From Orychophragmus violaceus (lineage: Eukaryota > Streptophyta > Magnoliopsida > Brassicales > Brassicaceae), in NCBI GenBank assembly GCA_030180135.1, contig CM058229.1, forward strand, positions 46,217,522 through 46,281,521: a stretch of DNA of 64,000 bases. The letters run 5' to 3'. Positions within the stretch are counted from its first letter, which is position 1, and each line of letters starts with the position of its first letter. Shown here piece after piece: positions 1 through 9,598 of this stretch. The position numbers and the translations under genes were made by a program. A model generated the notes under the pieces. It was not told where the DNA came from. It searched no databases and saw only the letters and a list, made by a program, of their open reading frames with translations.

Positions 1-95
1 TTCCTTGACCATGTCAGGAAGTTCGTTCCAGTCAGCTTCTCCTTCTCGAGAACAGACCGGATCGAGAATGTGTTTTGTGTGCTTGTAGTAGTCAT
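1..95 (-). CDS. Copia Gag-Pol, N-terminal end only
   Basis: Partial reading frame whose ATG is at 95-93 on the minus strand. It encodes about the first 31 residues of Gag and agrees with the 1325-residue Gag-Pol of copia-B (motif SIRSVLEKEKLTGTNF). In this family Gag packages the element RNA in cytoplasmic particles. The rest of the gene is outside the window, so whether it is intact cannot be judged. Confidence 0.85.
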   Translation of the reverse strand, partial: MTTTSTQNTFSIRSVLEKEKLTGTNFLTWSR

Positions 96-1785
96 ATCTG
101 AAATATATAAATAAAAAGGTTATTAGTTATATGTTCAAAATGATTAATCTCGTATTAAAGTATAATATGATTAATCATGCATTATATTCAATAACATAAG
201 TTACCCTCAATAGAATATAATGATTCCAAGATCCACATATAACTAAGATCAAAGTGGGCCACTGGCCGTCACCCAACCTTAGCTTATATCGGTAAGCCCT
301 ATATCGGCTAATTATATCCGTGATATAACTCTTGGTTGTGAATCTGGGCCCGAGGCCCAATCCACTCTGATGTCTCAAGGCCCGGGACTCCCGATGGCCT
401 AGTCAAGAAAACCGGACTATACAGTCATGTAATCATTAATGTCTGGGACTCCCAATGACATTTATGAATCACAAACCGTCTTACCCACGCAAAAGCAGAC
501 ATCCTCACACTGTAAGGCCATGAATGCAATTGAATGGGCTTTGACAGCTGACATAGCCTGGACAAGACATCCAACGCTTGATATTATTTGAGGTTCGTAG
601 GTTTATTAAAATCATTCCCAAAATAGAAGATTACTATTTCGGGAAACTTTCTATTTATGGAAACCTACTATTTTGGAAACTTTCTAAAATTGGAAACTTT
701 CTAAAAACGGAAACTTTCTAACTTTAGAAATTTCTTTAAAATCCAAAACCCGCAAATTCAGAAACTTCTAATATAAGAAACTTTCTAATTTCAAAATTTC
801 GGAAACTTTAATTTAAAAACGACTTTATAATTTTATAAAATAGATTTTAAATTAATCTGAAGAAAGACTCAATTAACTGGCCCAATTGTTTTAACTTCTT
901 GGCCCGAGGCCCAAGAATTGGTCCATGTCCAAGACATGACCCAATTGTCCAATTAATTGACATAACCGGTCTGGTTCATTAAAACTGGTCTAACCAAGTT
1001 TTAATTACTACGATGACCACAATTGTCAACCGGTTATTTACTAAACCGGAACTTCTCAATTTATTTGGTCCAACCAAATCAAATTAGAAATTCCTGGTTT
1101 AGGCACTAAATCCAATATTTCTTTCGACATTGGATTTCTTATCCCGGTTTAACCAGATTTAATAAAATTATTAAAATCTGTTTATTAAACCAGAACGAAG
1201 ATTTTAATCAAGTTTTTAAACCGAATCACCTAACCGAAATCGAACCGGCCCAATTACACCCAAAACCCTAACCGGTCTAGCAAGAGCCGTCCAGCCGCAA
1301 GCCGCATGCTCGATCCGAGATCGAGACGCTCGGATTGCCGGACGGGACGCTTGCGTGTGATCGGGACGGTCTGGTTCAGCCGGGACGATCGCCGAGACGC
1401 TACGGGACAGTCGGGTCGAGAGATCGGGACGTCCGAGAGCGTGACGCGATCCGGACGGTCGAAACCTCACGCGATCGGGACAGCATCCGGACGAGACGAT
1501 CGGGACGACGAACGCGGGACGAGACGCGATCCATGCGATCGGCTATCGCACGATCCATGCGATCGGGACGCCTCACGGTCGACCGTCCGCCGTCCACCCG
1601 AGCTTCCATTCGGCCGATCACCAAAACCCGAGTCATATAGCTCGGTTTTGTGATCCAATTAATGTGTTTAGATTTCAATTCTGATTCTTAACTGTTTTAT
1701 CTTATCAGTAATTGATTCAAAAACAATTCTAAACAGATTAAACAACCTAAACATGAATCTAAAACAAGAAACCTAAGAACCAATG
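96..1785 (-). other. Long untranslated leader of copia-A with a GC-rich GATCG zone
   Basis: About 1.7 kb separate the Gag start from the primer-binding site, which is very long for a copia leader. From 1250 to about 1640 the base composition turns sharply GC-rich and repeats the decamer CGATCGGGAC and its variants many times. Around 600-840 there is an AT-rich zone of repeated GGAAACTTTCTA-like units. The same two zones occur in the leader of copia-B (18900-19160 and 19600-19880). Overlapping reading frames in the GC-rich zone on both strands look like a composition effect, because none starts a known domain. Confidence 0.6.
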
Positions 1786-1797
1786 GCTCTGATACCA
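1786..1797 (-). promoter_or_regulatory. Primer-binding site, initiator tRNA-Met
   Basis: On the minus strand this reads TGGTATCAGAGC, the complement of the 3' end of plant initiator tRNA-Met, one base inside the 5' LTR. It primes minus-strand cDNA synthesis and fixes the orientation of copia-A. Confidence 0.9.
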
Positions 1798-1798
1798 C

Positions 1799-2425
1799 TG
1801 TAGGATAGTTCAGTTGATCCTGATTCAATTCTCATATTGATATCAACCTAAACATGCATCAGATCTAGGTGTTCTTATTTAGAAACATTAGATGATCTCA
1901 CCTTTTACCTGTTTGTTGCAGCGGAAGGATTAGAACAGGTCAGAGATCAGTTAGATGCACCGAGGGATGAATCCTCCAAAGGTTCACACACGCTTCACAA
2001 GGAAATGGCTGCTAGACCACAAGGAACAGAGGCGCAGAGAGAGAGGAGAATCGCGGCTGGGTGTTAGGGTTAGGGAGAAGAGACTTGGCTTTTAGTCATT
2101 AAAAGCCTTCTCTTTCCCTTTTGGGCTTTTGGGCCCAATCTGATTAAATCCCATTTAATCAGACCCATTAATCTCTCTCTTAGTACGACAAATGCCTAGC
2201 ACTTTTGTCGTACTTCTGCTAAGCCGTTCCAACACATTTTCCTGTTAGCTTAGGCGTGTGACCCATATGGGATCATATAATAAAGGCAATAAGTCCAAGA
2301 CTTATAGATCATGAGCGGACTCTAGCAAGCCATCATGATCCCCAGTATTATATGACTTATGTCTGATCTCGACATACTCTTACTTTCTAGAGACAGTACC
2401 GAGATTACTGGACACAATTCCAACA
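1799..2425 (-). repeat. 5' LTR of copia-A (627 bp)
   Basis: Starts TGTAGGATAG and ends CAATTCCAACA on the plus strand, so it has TG...CA termini. It aligns along its length with the 637-bp LTRs of copia-B with scattered differences. It contains the polypyrimidine and AGGGAGAG-type segments and the TATATGATCCC segment shared by the family. Confidence 0.85.
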
Positions 2426-3278
2426 ATAGATTCATAGACAAATATCAAAGTAGGATCAAAACATGTAGTTGTTTCTTCAATACTTAAAACGAAGATGCTA
2501 AGTGGACCATATATTCGCAATGTACAAATAAGAAAATACCAGAGATCATGTACAAAATACCCGAGATCAATATTCAAATCGCTAACTAAACAATAAGAAC
2601 AATAAGAAAATATTCTTGAGACTACAACAAATACACTAGAATACAAAATAAACAGTCGAGAGAGAGAAGATAAAAAAATGGAGTGTTCAAACATGAATCA
2701 ACATCATCAGTACGGTGCATATGCATAGCCAAGGATCTCATTCTCCAGCGGTTTCACAGCAACCAAGAACGAGAGTTGATCAAGTACAAGGAGGCACATG
2801 TGTTCTCGCTCTCATTAGTATATCTCCCCTGTTTCGTTGTTCTCATGAAATATTTGCGTTTTAAAACACACAAATTCATTCAATGATAAAAGATCGAATG
2901 ATGATAAACACAACACTTCAATTATTACACCGCTTATTGTGTCATCTACGAATGATGATAAACACTACACTTCAACCGGTAGGATAACAAATTCAATCAA
3001 TAATATAATATTCTATATATAAAAATTAGGATTTATCTAACTTATATTTCACCAAAAAATTAAAATTGAGTGATAACCCTCATATTGTTCTTATATGGAA
3101 GAAAACTTTCTTAGAACTTTTTTATTGTATATACAACATATAAAATTATAAAAAAATATATTGTTAGAACCCAAACTTCCATAAGCATTACAACTTTCTT
3201 AATATTGTTTGGCATCAACTTATGAAGCATGAATCATCAATATTATGCACGTTGTAAAGGTCAATATAGCAGGCACCA
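2426..3278. other. Non-coding sequence; first half of a diverged direct repeat
   Basis: No convincing gene. About 2480-2900 resembles 3950-4215: both hold AAGTGGACC, ATCGCTAAC and GCGTTTTAAAACAC blocks in the same order. A 25-bp direct repeat (CGAATGATGATAAACAC...) occurs at about 2893 and 2949. Short reading frames here show no domain. Confidence 0.5.
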
Positions 3279-3380
3279 TTCTGCGGAGTTACCGTGCGTG
3301 AATGTTAAGGGCAAACCTCATTAGGTATGTATCTTTGTAACCACGGGTTTCCCAACATTCACGCCCGGTAATCCGCAGAA
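3279..3380 (-). ncRNA. Candidate MIRNA-type hairpin
   Basis: The arms 3279-3320 and 3341-3380 are inverted copies. The outer 27-28 bases pair with one bulge and one or two mismatches, and pairing continues inward through GGG/AAACC, leaving a loop of about 20-25 nt. On the minus strand a clean TATAAATA box lies about 160 bp upstream, so a short RNA polymerase II transcript would carry the hairpin near its 5' end, as in plant MIRNA genes. I do not recognise the mature sequence. Alternatives are a small inverted-repeat siRNA locus or a foldback transposon remnant. A 71-codon frame across it (3289-3504) looks like chance. Confidence 0.45.
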
Positions 3381-3538
3381 ATTCGAAACTGCAAGACGGA
3401 TTTCGAGAAGATGGAAGATTTAAAGAGATTGACCGAAAGAAAAAAAAACTGTGTACAAGAAAATCGAGTGATATAAACACAAGGTAGAGAAAGATATGAA
3501 ACATTATAGTGATGAAGAGATATGTTTACATGGGTTGT

Positions 3539-3580
3539 ATTTATAGGCGTTTTGATTTAGTGGAGATCACTCACGTGAGT
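3539..3580 (-). promoter_or_regulatory. TATA box and G-box-like palindrome upstream of the hairpin
   Basis: On the minus strand TATAAATA occupies 3546-3539, and ACTCACGTGAGT, a perfect palindrome around the G-box core CACGTG, occupies 3580-3569. The spacing (about 25 bp) suits a core promoter, with transcription expected to start near 3510 and proceed towards the hairpin. Confidence 0.5.
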
Positions 3581-3949
3581 AGTTTGTTGAAGATGATGAA
3601 GTTGGTTGATTGGTCATAAGAAAGATGCATGGTAGTGGGAAAATGGATGGAGGAGAAGCAATACATGCCTATCACTTGATTATTGGGTGCATGTAAAGGT
3701 GACTGAACGGGCCAATGGAATTGGCTGTCGTTTAGGGCTAGAGGAGAATTAATTCAAACCTATGACTTGATTATCGAAAAAGTCTGAAGGTGGATGACTG
3801 ACCCAATGGGAAATAGAAAAGGAAACCAATGCAACAAAAATTGAGATACTATATACTTCATTTCTCGCATTTTAAAATTTTCAAAAATTGCTTAAGCCAT
3901 TTAGTTCTGTTTAACAAAATACCGATATAACATTAAAACATTTAACAGC

Positions 3950-4215
3950 TTCTTCAATGCATCAAGCGAAAATACTAAGTGGACCGGTCTTACTAGAAGC
4001 AAAAACTTATGTTAGCATCTCTGCAGAGATCTCCGATGGCTTATCAATGTCCTGCGCAAAAAAAAACAAAAAAAAAACAAATAGAAACCAGTATTCCAAT
4101 CGCTAACAAAATATTAAGAAAATATGGTTCATGATAAACTTAGTTTCTAATATTGTTACTCTAATGAAATTACTGCGTTTTAAAACACAAATATTCAATA
4201 AAAGATCGAAAAATA
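3950..4215. repeat. Diverged direct repeat of 2480-2900
   Basis: Shares the ordered blocks AAGTGGACC, AATCGCTAAC and GCGTTTTAAAACAC...AAAAGATCGAA with 2480-2900, with many small indels. Either an old tandem duplication around the hairpin locus or two copies of an unrecognised dispersed repeat. Confidence 0.45.
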
Positions 4216-4869
4216 AGTTTATGAATTTAATTTTACTAACCACGGACACCACACCTAGTAGATTAAAAATTGTTAAGACTTACAATATTATGAGATAATA
4301 TTTTATTTTATTTTTCTACTTAACTAGAAAATTATAAATAAATTAATAGTATTTCAAACCCTAAACCCTATATATACTCTAAACTAAAACTGAAGAATTT
4401 TTAATATTATATAGTATTTATAATAAAACTAATTATGTATTTTAAACAAATTTGTTGTATTTTATTTTTCGAATCCAATTTGTAATATAGTTTCACAATA
4501 TTTTGTTAATTTTGGAATATTAATTATAAAAAGAAATTTGTAGTATTGTTCACAAATTTTTGAGGTGATTTTTTTTTTAATCGAATTTGTAGTATCGTTC
4601 ATCCATTCTAATTTTTTGAATCGAATTTATAGTATATCATTCATCCATTCTAATATTTGCTATATTCAATTTTGATCATTAAAGAAAATATTGAGAAAAA
4701 GACGTTATTACCAAACAAAAGTTGCCAAAGCCTACTATCCTACACATTTCAATAGAAGACAATGGAATTCATACTCGCGTTCAGTAGATACAAGCATGGA
4801 ATTCATAAAAAAAAAATTGAACGTGTGCTGCCTGGCCTTTGAACATGTGCTGCCCAGCCTTGGCGTATG
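4216..4869. other. AT-rich non-coding sequence
   Basis: No gene seen. It holds two telomere-like CCCTAAA units near 4357 and three imperfect copies of a unit with TCGAATTTGTAGTAT...CATCCATTCTAAT between about 4540 and 4670. A GTGCTGCC(T/C)GGCCTT duplication lies at 4825-4860. Confidence 0.4.
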
Positions 4870-5137
4870 ATAGAGGAATATAGATATCAGAGGAATTTAT
4901 GATAATATGGTGTTAAGGTAACAAAGGTATATTGTTCTAAACTAGACAAGCAAATATAGAAACAATACTCTCTTATGACTTCCCACCTGATCAAGGGCAT
5001 AAGCTGCAAGCACAAGTACTTTCTCGTCGTTGTGTTAATCACCCTGAAAGAAAAAGAGATAAGGAAACAAAAAAAAAAGTTTCTGCCAAAATTTAAAGAA
5101 AAAAGGTTCAAATGGGATAAGTTTTGCACCTACATCT

Positions 5138-5486
5138 TGTAATGGTCCTGACCTGGCCCATTTGAGAAAGTCTTAAATGAATTAATTTGACTATCTATAT
5201 CACCAAGTGCATTTACCTTTTCCGGTCACTTGCCTGAAAGAACTCCAGAGTTAAACGTGCTTGGGCTGGAGTAGTCCCAGGATGGGTGACCTACCGGGAA
5301 GTGACTCGTGGTAGCATGTGTGTGAGGACAAAACACATGGAAAAAGGTCATGAGGTGATTGTAGGGTCAGTAAATTACTCGGTCAGGCCTACCAAAAATA
5401 ACGCACCGACCGTCGGACAGGGGTGGGGCCCACGAGCCCGGGAGAGGGATGGGTGACTCACCGGTAGGGGCGGACGGGGCGTTACA
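5138..5486 (+). repeat. 5' LTR of Cassandra with 5S-rRNA-like segment
   Basis: 349 bp, TG...CA. The segment 5241-5310 is close to the 3' two thirds of 5S rRNA: it contains the A-box region (AGTTAAACGTGCTTGGG) and the intermediate/C-box region (GGATGGGTGACC), so the internal RNA polymerase III promoter is largely preserved. One A-box base differs from the other LTR (AAACG versus AAGCG). Confidence 0.93.
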
Positions 5487-5488
5487 AG

Positions 5489-5500
5489 TGGTATCAGAGC
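5489..5500 (+). promoter_or_regulatory. Cassandra primer-binding site
   Basis: TGGTATCAGAGC, complementary to the 3' end of initiator tRNA-Met, two bases after the 5' LTR. Confidence 0.9.
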
Positions 5501-5590
5501 GCAAGGAAGTCAAACCGATTCTGTCTCGGGAGACAATCATGGGGTTTGAGGGTTATGGTTGCTGCGGAATTCGGGGACGAATTCCCGTTA

Positions 5591-5604
5591 AGTGGGGGAG
5601 AATT
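5591..5604 (+). promoter_or_regulatory. Cassandra polypurine tract
   Basis: AGTGGGGGAGAATT immediately precedes the 3' LTR and is the expected primer for plus-strand DNA synthesis. Confidence 0.85.
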
Positions 5605-5953
5605 TGTAGTGGTCCTGGCCTGGCCCATTTGAGAAAGTCTTAAATGAATTAATTTGACTACCTATATCACCAAGTGCATTTACTTTTTCCGGTCACTTGC
5701 CTGAAAGAACTCCAGAGTTAAGCGTGCTTGGGCTGGAGTAGTCCCAGGATGGGTGACCTTCCGGGAAGTGACTCGTGGTACCATGTGTGTGAGGACAAAA
5801 CACATGGGAAAAGGTCATGAGGTGATTGTAGGGTCAGTAAATTACTCGGTCAGGCCTATCAAAAATAACGCATCGACCGTCGGACAGGGGTGGGGCCCAC
5901 GAACCCGAGAGAGGGATGGGTGACTCACCGGTAGGGGCGGACGGGGCGTTACA
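5605..5953 (+). repeat. 3' LTR of Cassandra with 5S-rRNA-like segment
   Basis: 349 bp copy of the 5' LTR. The 5S-like part lies at 5708-5777 and keeps AGTTAAGCGTGCTTGGG, matching the 5S A-box better than the other LTR. The sequence is not a functional 5S rRNA gene, because the 5' third of 5S is only weakly recognisable. Confidence 0.93.
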
Positions 5954-6879
5954 CATCTGATCGATGGAGCACTTTCACGGGCCATCTCAAAAAGCTTTGA
6001 GCTTTTCACTTCACCCATCCACTATGAGACCAGGTCTGATGAAGACACGCTGATGGTTGGAAGGCAAAAACAATATAACGATTCAAATCCACGATTATTT
6101 GATTTATGGTAAGAAGCCAAAGTGAAAGAGCTAAATCTTCATAAGCATAGCCTACAAACCACACACAGAAGGAGGACACAAAAAATTGTTGATTCCTTAA
6201 TCCTTACAAGTATAAGAGTCTAGAATTTCTTTCTTTACCTCCAAATCTTTCAGCTTCATGAATGTAGTCAAGCAGCTTTTGCTCAAACCTTTTCCCATAT
6301 GTAAAATCAAACCTTGCAGCAGGAGATTTATGAGAAATTAACTCCTCGTGCAAGCTCGCTAGCCTCCTACACCGTACTGGATATTGCTTCCCTTTTTCAA
6401 CCCCTCTATAATACAACCTATATTCACCAATACAACCAAATCAGTGTCCAATTATCAAAAAGATGAAATTTTAAATAATCGACGACTGCACACAAAAGAT
6501 CCAAGCTTGTCACCACGCTTTAATCTCAAGGCTCATGAAATCAACTAAATTCGAACAATTTCAAATTAACCTACCAAGGTCCCCAACGAGCGGAGTCTTC
6601 GGAGGCTTGTAACGGCAGTCGATAACCCAGAGTCGAGAGGCGCAGGTGGAGGATGTCTTCCTCAGAGGCACAGAAGGCGCGTGGGATCCAGGTGACGAAA
6701 GGGAGAATCGAGGAAGCGGAGGACGGCGATTGGAGAGGCGGCGAGCATAGTAAATGAGAGGAGAAATTATTTTCTTTTTTGATTAGGAGGAGCAAATTAA
6801 TTTTTTTTTTTGGTGGGAGAAAGATAAAATTATGAGGGAGAATGATAAATTTGTTTGATGCTTTTTTTTTCACCACGTA

Positions 6880-7112
6880 CTTTAACGCAAAATGAATTTC
6901 TTATCCGCATAATCTATGCATAGCGTTCCATAAATTATCAGTGCTATATATATTACACTTCTAAAAAGTGTTTCTAATACTAGAATCCGACCAACAAAAC
7001 ATAGCATTTGCATTTTGGCAAACGGTATCTTAAACTGAGGGTCATATCAACTATAGCATAAACGTACACAACACTATCCTCATATGCTATCTATCCGACA
7101 TTTTCTTATAGT
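6880..7112. other. AT-rich junction sequence with a possible CACTA-like end
   Basis: No gene. The last bases (7100-7112, TTTTCTTATAGTA) resemble the 3' terminus TTTTCTTGTAGTG of CACTA elements with two changes, directly at the point where the element D LTR is cut off. This may be the edge of a decayed CACTA derivative, but no matching left end was found. Confidence 0.3.
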
Positions 7113-7627
7113 AGAATGGAATGGAATTGCAAAATGGAAGTGATGGTGAACAACTCTCTTGCTTAGTGGGTTGATTGACTCTCTCAATCCTTGGCAGAAG
7201 CAATCTCTTTGAATCACACAAAGAAGACTAATTCTGAAAACTCAAAAGAAACAATGAATCACTCAATTGAATCTAATGAACACAAAACTCAAAGAACACT
7301 CTTTGAAACAAAATACTCTGATTATTCTTAATTGATTGAAAGTTGTTTTACAAATGAGAATGGCAATGAGCCTTTATAATCTGGACTACTGATATTCATA
7401 CATTTTCATGCATTTAGGCTTGTACATAGTTCTTGTTTTGACTTATTTTCTCCACCATTCTTACCATTTTGTCGAGTCATTGTCGCATCTAGAGTTTAGA
7501 GTTGTCTAGGATTAGGAGTAGGCACTTTAGGCTTGCATTTGGAGTGTTTCCTTGTGTTTTTGCAGATGATTTGGAGTTGGATGGGGAGTTTGGAGCTTGA
7601 AGGACCAAGAATGAGGCAGCAGGCGTT

Positions 7628-7942
7628 CATATCGGCCAGGATATCGGCTTGCAGGCCGATACACGCTCTCGGTTTAAATCGGAAGGAGCCATATCGGCCG
7701 GGATATCGGCTGGATGAGCCGATACGTTTGTTCGGGCAAAAATCCGAGAGCTCATATCGGGTTCGATATCGGTTGGCTCGACCGATATGAAACTCTCGGA
7801 TTAAATTCATATGAAGAATATCGGTTGGCATATCGGTTTAGCCAACCGATACGTTTTGTGCCAAGAAAATCCGAGACTTGATATCGGCCCGTGTATCGAC
7901 TGGCCGGGCCGATACGCGTCCAAGAAGATGTTCCGGATCCGG
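7628..7942 (+). repeat. Tandem array, five units of about 63 bp
   Basis: Units start near 7628, 7690, 7753, 7817 and 7880. Each carries two ATATCGG boxes followed by a reversed CCGATA box about 15 bp further on, then a CTCGG/ATCCGAGA segment. The units are diverged but the box order is kept in all five. The array sits just upstream of the LTR's TATA-like box. Confidence 0.8.
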
Positions 7943-7990
7943 GTCAACACCCGGTTTGTTCCGGGTTGACCCGGCTCGCACCCTATAGAC

Positions 7991-7997
7991 TATTTAA
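7991..7997 (+). promoter_or_regulatory. TATA-like box of the solo LTR
   Basis: TATTTAA, about 70 bp after the tandem array. It is the best core-promoter candidate in this LTR. The evidence is position and sequence only. Confidence 0.4.
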
Positions 7998-9506
7998 GCC
8001 AAAAACCTATTTCTTTTTGTTCCTTAAGCTGTTTTTGATGTTCTAAACTCTTTTGTAAGAACAAATTGGATTCTTTGGATTAATCTAGTATTTCTCTTGT
8101 TATTCCTTCAACAAATCTCTCAATCCCTCACCAATCTCCATGATCAACTCTATTTCTATGAGTTTTGTTGATCTAGTTATGATTAGTGAGTAGTTCTCCA
8201 TAGGCTTATGGGTTAGGTAGGATTAGGTTGATTAGGGGTGATCAATAGATTTCTAGTGGTTAATTGTTTAAAATCTCATCTAGCAAAGTGTGCTTAATGC
8301 CTAATTAATCTTGATCACATTGATTAGGATGTTTAGAATTTCTTGTTCACAACATGTTCGATGAAATTCCAGTATCTAGCTTTGTTAGGACTTTCACATT
8401 CTAGCACATGAAAATGTATGTCTAGAGTGATTGTTTGCTAATTGGAACCTGTTTGAATGCTCGTTTGATTTTAATTCACAAATGATGATTTGTTCTTGAG
8501 TTAAGATTAAGTGAAGAATTGGTATTAAGAGATTAAACTGATTTACTTGGTGTGTTCCTTGCTAGGAGTTTAGCTTTTAGAAGTTTAAATTAGGATTCCT
8601 TGATCATCCCGAGTCACCTATCCGTTGACCTTAACCCTTGGGCCTTATTCTTGTCATTGATTGAATCGTTTGTTTATTTGCTTTTGTTTACTTCGGTTTG
8701 ATTTGCTTTCGTTAGGATTGTTAGAAACTAAAACCAAATTGTTTGATTTGACTCTAGAGGGTAGTAAGTTCTTATTGGTTTTATCCATCCCGAAAAGGTT
8801 CGATACCTCAAACCTACTTCGATAAGCTTGTGGAATTGGTACCTCAGAGGATTGCAAAAATCCTTGTTACCAACTACCAACGGTCCAATGACCAGAAATA
8901 AGAAGAAAATCAGCAGAATTAAAAGAAAAGAGTTGTTAGAGAATTGATGAGCAAATCAGTCCAAGAATGGGAAGTCTGGTTTCTTGTATCTTGAGAGCTT
9001 GGGGAGGTAATTGCACGTCCTTGGACATTCCGAAGGCAAGAGAAAGCCTTTGATTCGTGCATAAAGGTATATGAAAGTAGTTGTTGGGGTTTAATGCCAT
9101 TTGGGTCCAAATATGGCAAGTCGGTCCATATGATTCAGCAAGTGGTTATGTGCATTTTATATGGACTTAGGACGTTTTCTAGCTTCTTTGGTTTGTAGTA
9201 AATGTCTCATGGTCGCCAAGTCTTGGTTTGAGAGGTGATAAACCAAGTGGTATTCATAGTTTCCTTAAATGGCTCCGGATTGGCAATTTGAATAACTTGT
9301 GATCCAACATGAACCGGGGCTGTCCTGGCTTGACCAATTACTTCAATAGAGGCTGTTTGATACAAGTCATTGATACTGAGTTGGTTGGCATGAGTGAAAT
9401 CTCCATGGTGAGTGGTTGAGCTCCTGGTTTCTTATCTCCAATGGCATGGACCGGCTGGTTGATGTCTCCTCTATGCTTCTTGGTTGATGATGGCTTGATG
9501 CCCTCA

Positions 9507-9522
9507 TTAAACTCTCCCTCTT
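9507..9522 (-). promoter_or_regulatory. Polypurine tract of element D
   Basis: On the minus strand AAGAGGGAGAGTTTAA directly precedes the LTR start TGAGGGCATC. Confidence 0.75.
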
Positions 9523-9598
9523 GAAAAGGTTCCGACCTCGAAACTAGATAGTCTGCACCAAGATAAAGCAAGTTAGCTTTCATTCTCCTTTGGGAGTT
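9507..9598 (-). pseudogene. Element D Gag, C-terminal piece cut off by Athila-1
   Basis: On the minus strand this continues the frame that ends at 22587 (motif YTHQGKTLNS) with RRMKANLLYLGADYLVSRSE and runs into the LTR. The GAGTT duplication marks the break. The joined frame shows that the Gag-like coding region of element D reaches its polypurine tract and that no protease, integrase or reverse transcriptase follows. Confidence 0.7.

Larger units (their letters stand above)
1..2425 (-). mobile_element. Ty1/copia LTR retrotransposon copia-A, 5' part, cut by window edge
   Basis: The first 95 bases encode the start of a copia Gag that matches, almost base for base, the start of the intact element copia-B at 18319-18413. 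A long leader, a primer-binding site for initiator tRNA-Met and a 627-bp 5' LTR follow to the right, so the element lies on the minus strand and continues off the left edge. It is the same family as copia-B but a separate and somewhat diverged copy (LTR of 627 versus 637 bp). The five bases after the LTR (ATAGA, 2426-2430) should be the target-site duplication, but the partner copy lies outside the window. Confidence 0.9.
5138..5953 (+). mobile_element. Cassandra-type TRIM retrotransposon, complete
   Basis: Two direct LTRs of exactly 349 bp (5138-5486 and 5605-5953) flank 118 bp that hold only a primer-binding site and a polypurine tract. The element starts TGTAATGG and ends GTTACA, and is bounded by a 5-bp duplication CATCT (5133-5137 and 5954-5958). 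Both LTRs carry sequence clearly derived from 5S rRNA, the hallmark of Cassandra, a non-coding TRIM known across vascular plants. By eye the LTRs differ at about a dozen positions, so the insertion is older than the larger elements to the right. It must borrow all proteins for transposition. Confidence 0.95.
4870..6760 (-). pseudogene. Decayed multi-exon gene of unknown function
   Basis: The minus strand shows exon-like blocks with plausible splice signals. A block ending at 6575 reads ...SARWGPW and joins in phase across an intron (6574-6418, GT...AG) to an exon (6417-about 6221) encoding YYRGVEKGKQYPVRCRRLAS and then a helical, charged stretch (HEELISHKSPAARF, KRFEQKLLDYIHEAERF). That exon is followed by a GTAAAG donor. 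Further exon-like pieces follow at about 6050-5960 and 5047-4990 (DEKVLVLAAYALDQ). I do not recognise the family. The frame upstream of 6600 has no nearby ATG and an alternative frame hits a stop, so the gene is probably broken. The Cassandra element interrupts it at the end of one exon-like block. Confidence 0.4.
7390..8872 (+). repeat. Solo LTR (1483 bp) with a promoter array, gypsy-like
   Basis: Bounded by a perfect 5-bp duplication ACTAC (7385-7389 and 8873-8877), begins TGATATTCAT and ends TGTTACCA, and breaks a sequence that is continuous in the other LTR of element D (near 25780). No internal region is present, so it is what remains after recombination between two LTRs. A TATA-like TATTTAA (7991) follows a tandem array, suggesting plus orientation. 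The length and lack of a coding region fit a Ty3/gypsy family; the exact family is not recognised. Confidence 0.85.
7113..9506 (-). repeat. 3' LTR of element D, left-truncated and interrupted
   Basis: Net sequence 7113-7389 plus 8878-9506. The first part aligns with 25506-25780, the second with 25780-26055 plus 33122-33479. It ends GGCTTGATGCCCTCA next to the polypurine tract. The solo LTR 7390-8872 interrupts it. Confidence 0.8.

Noticed and set aside
1216..1678. Several overlapping reading frames on both strands in the GC-rich copia-A leader
   Set aside because: They come from GC-rich, stop-poor repeats, have Arg/Ser-rich translations in all frames and are not kept in copia-B at 19447-19961.
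3289..3504. 71-codon frame over the hairpin
   Set aside because: No domain, hydrophobic low-complexity start, and the inverted repeat explains the conserved-looking part.
5241..5310. Possible 5S rRNA genes (also 5708-5777)
   Set aside because: The segments lie inside Cassandra LTRs with target duplications and lack a recognisable 5' third of 5S.
7628..7942. CRISPR-like array
   Set aside because: Units of about 63 bp without spacers of constant length, in a plant LTR; no such system in plants.
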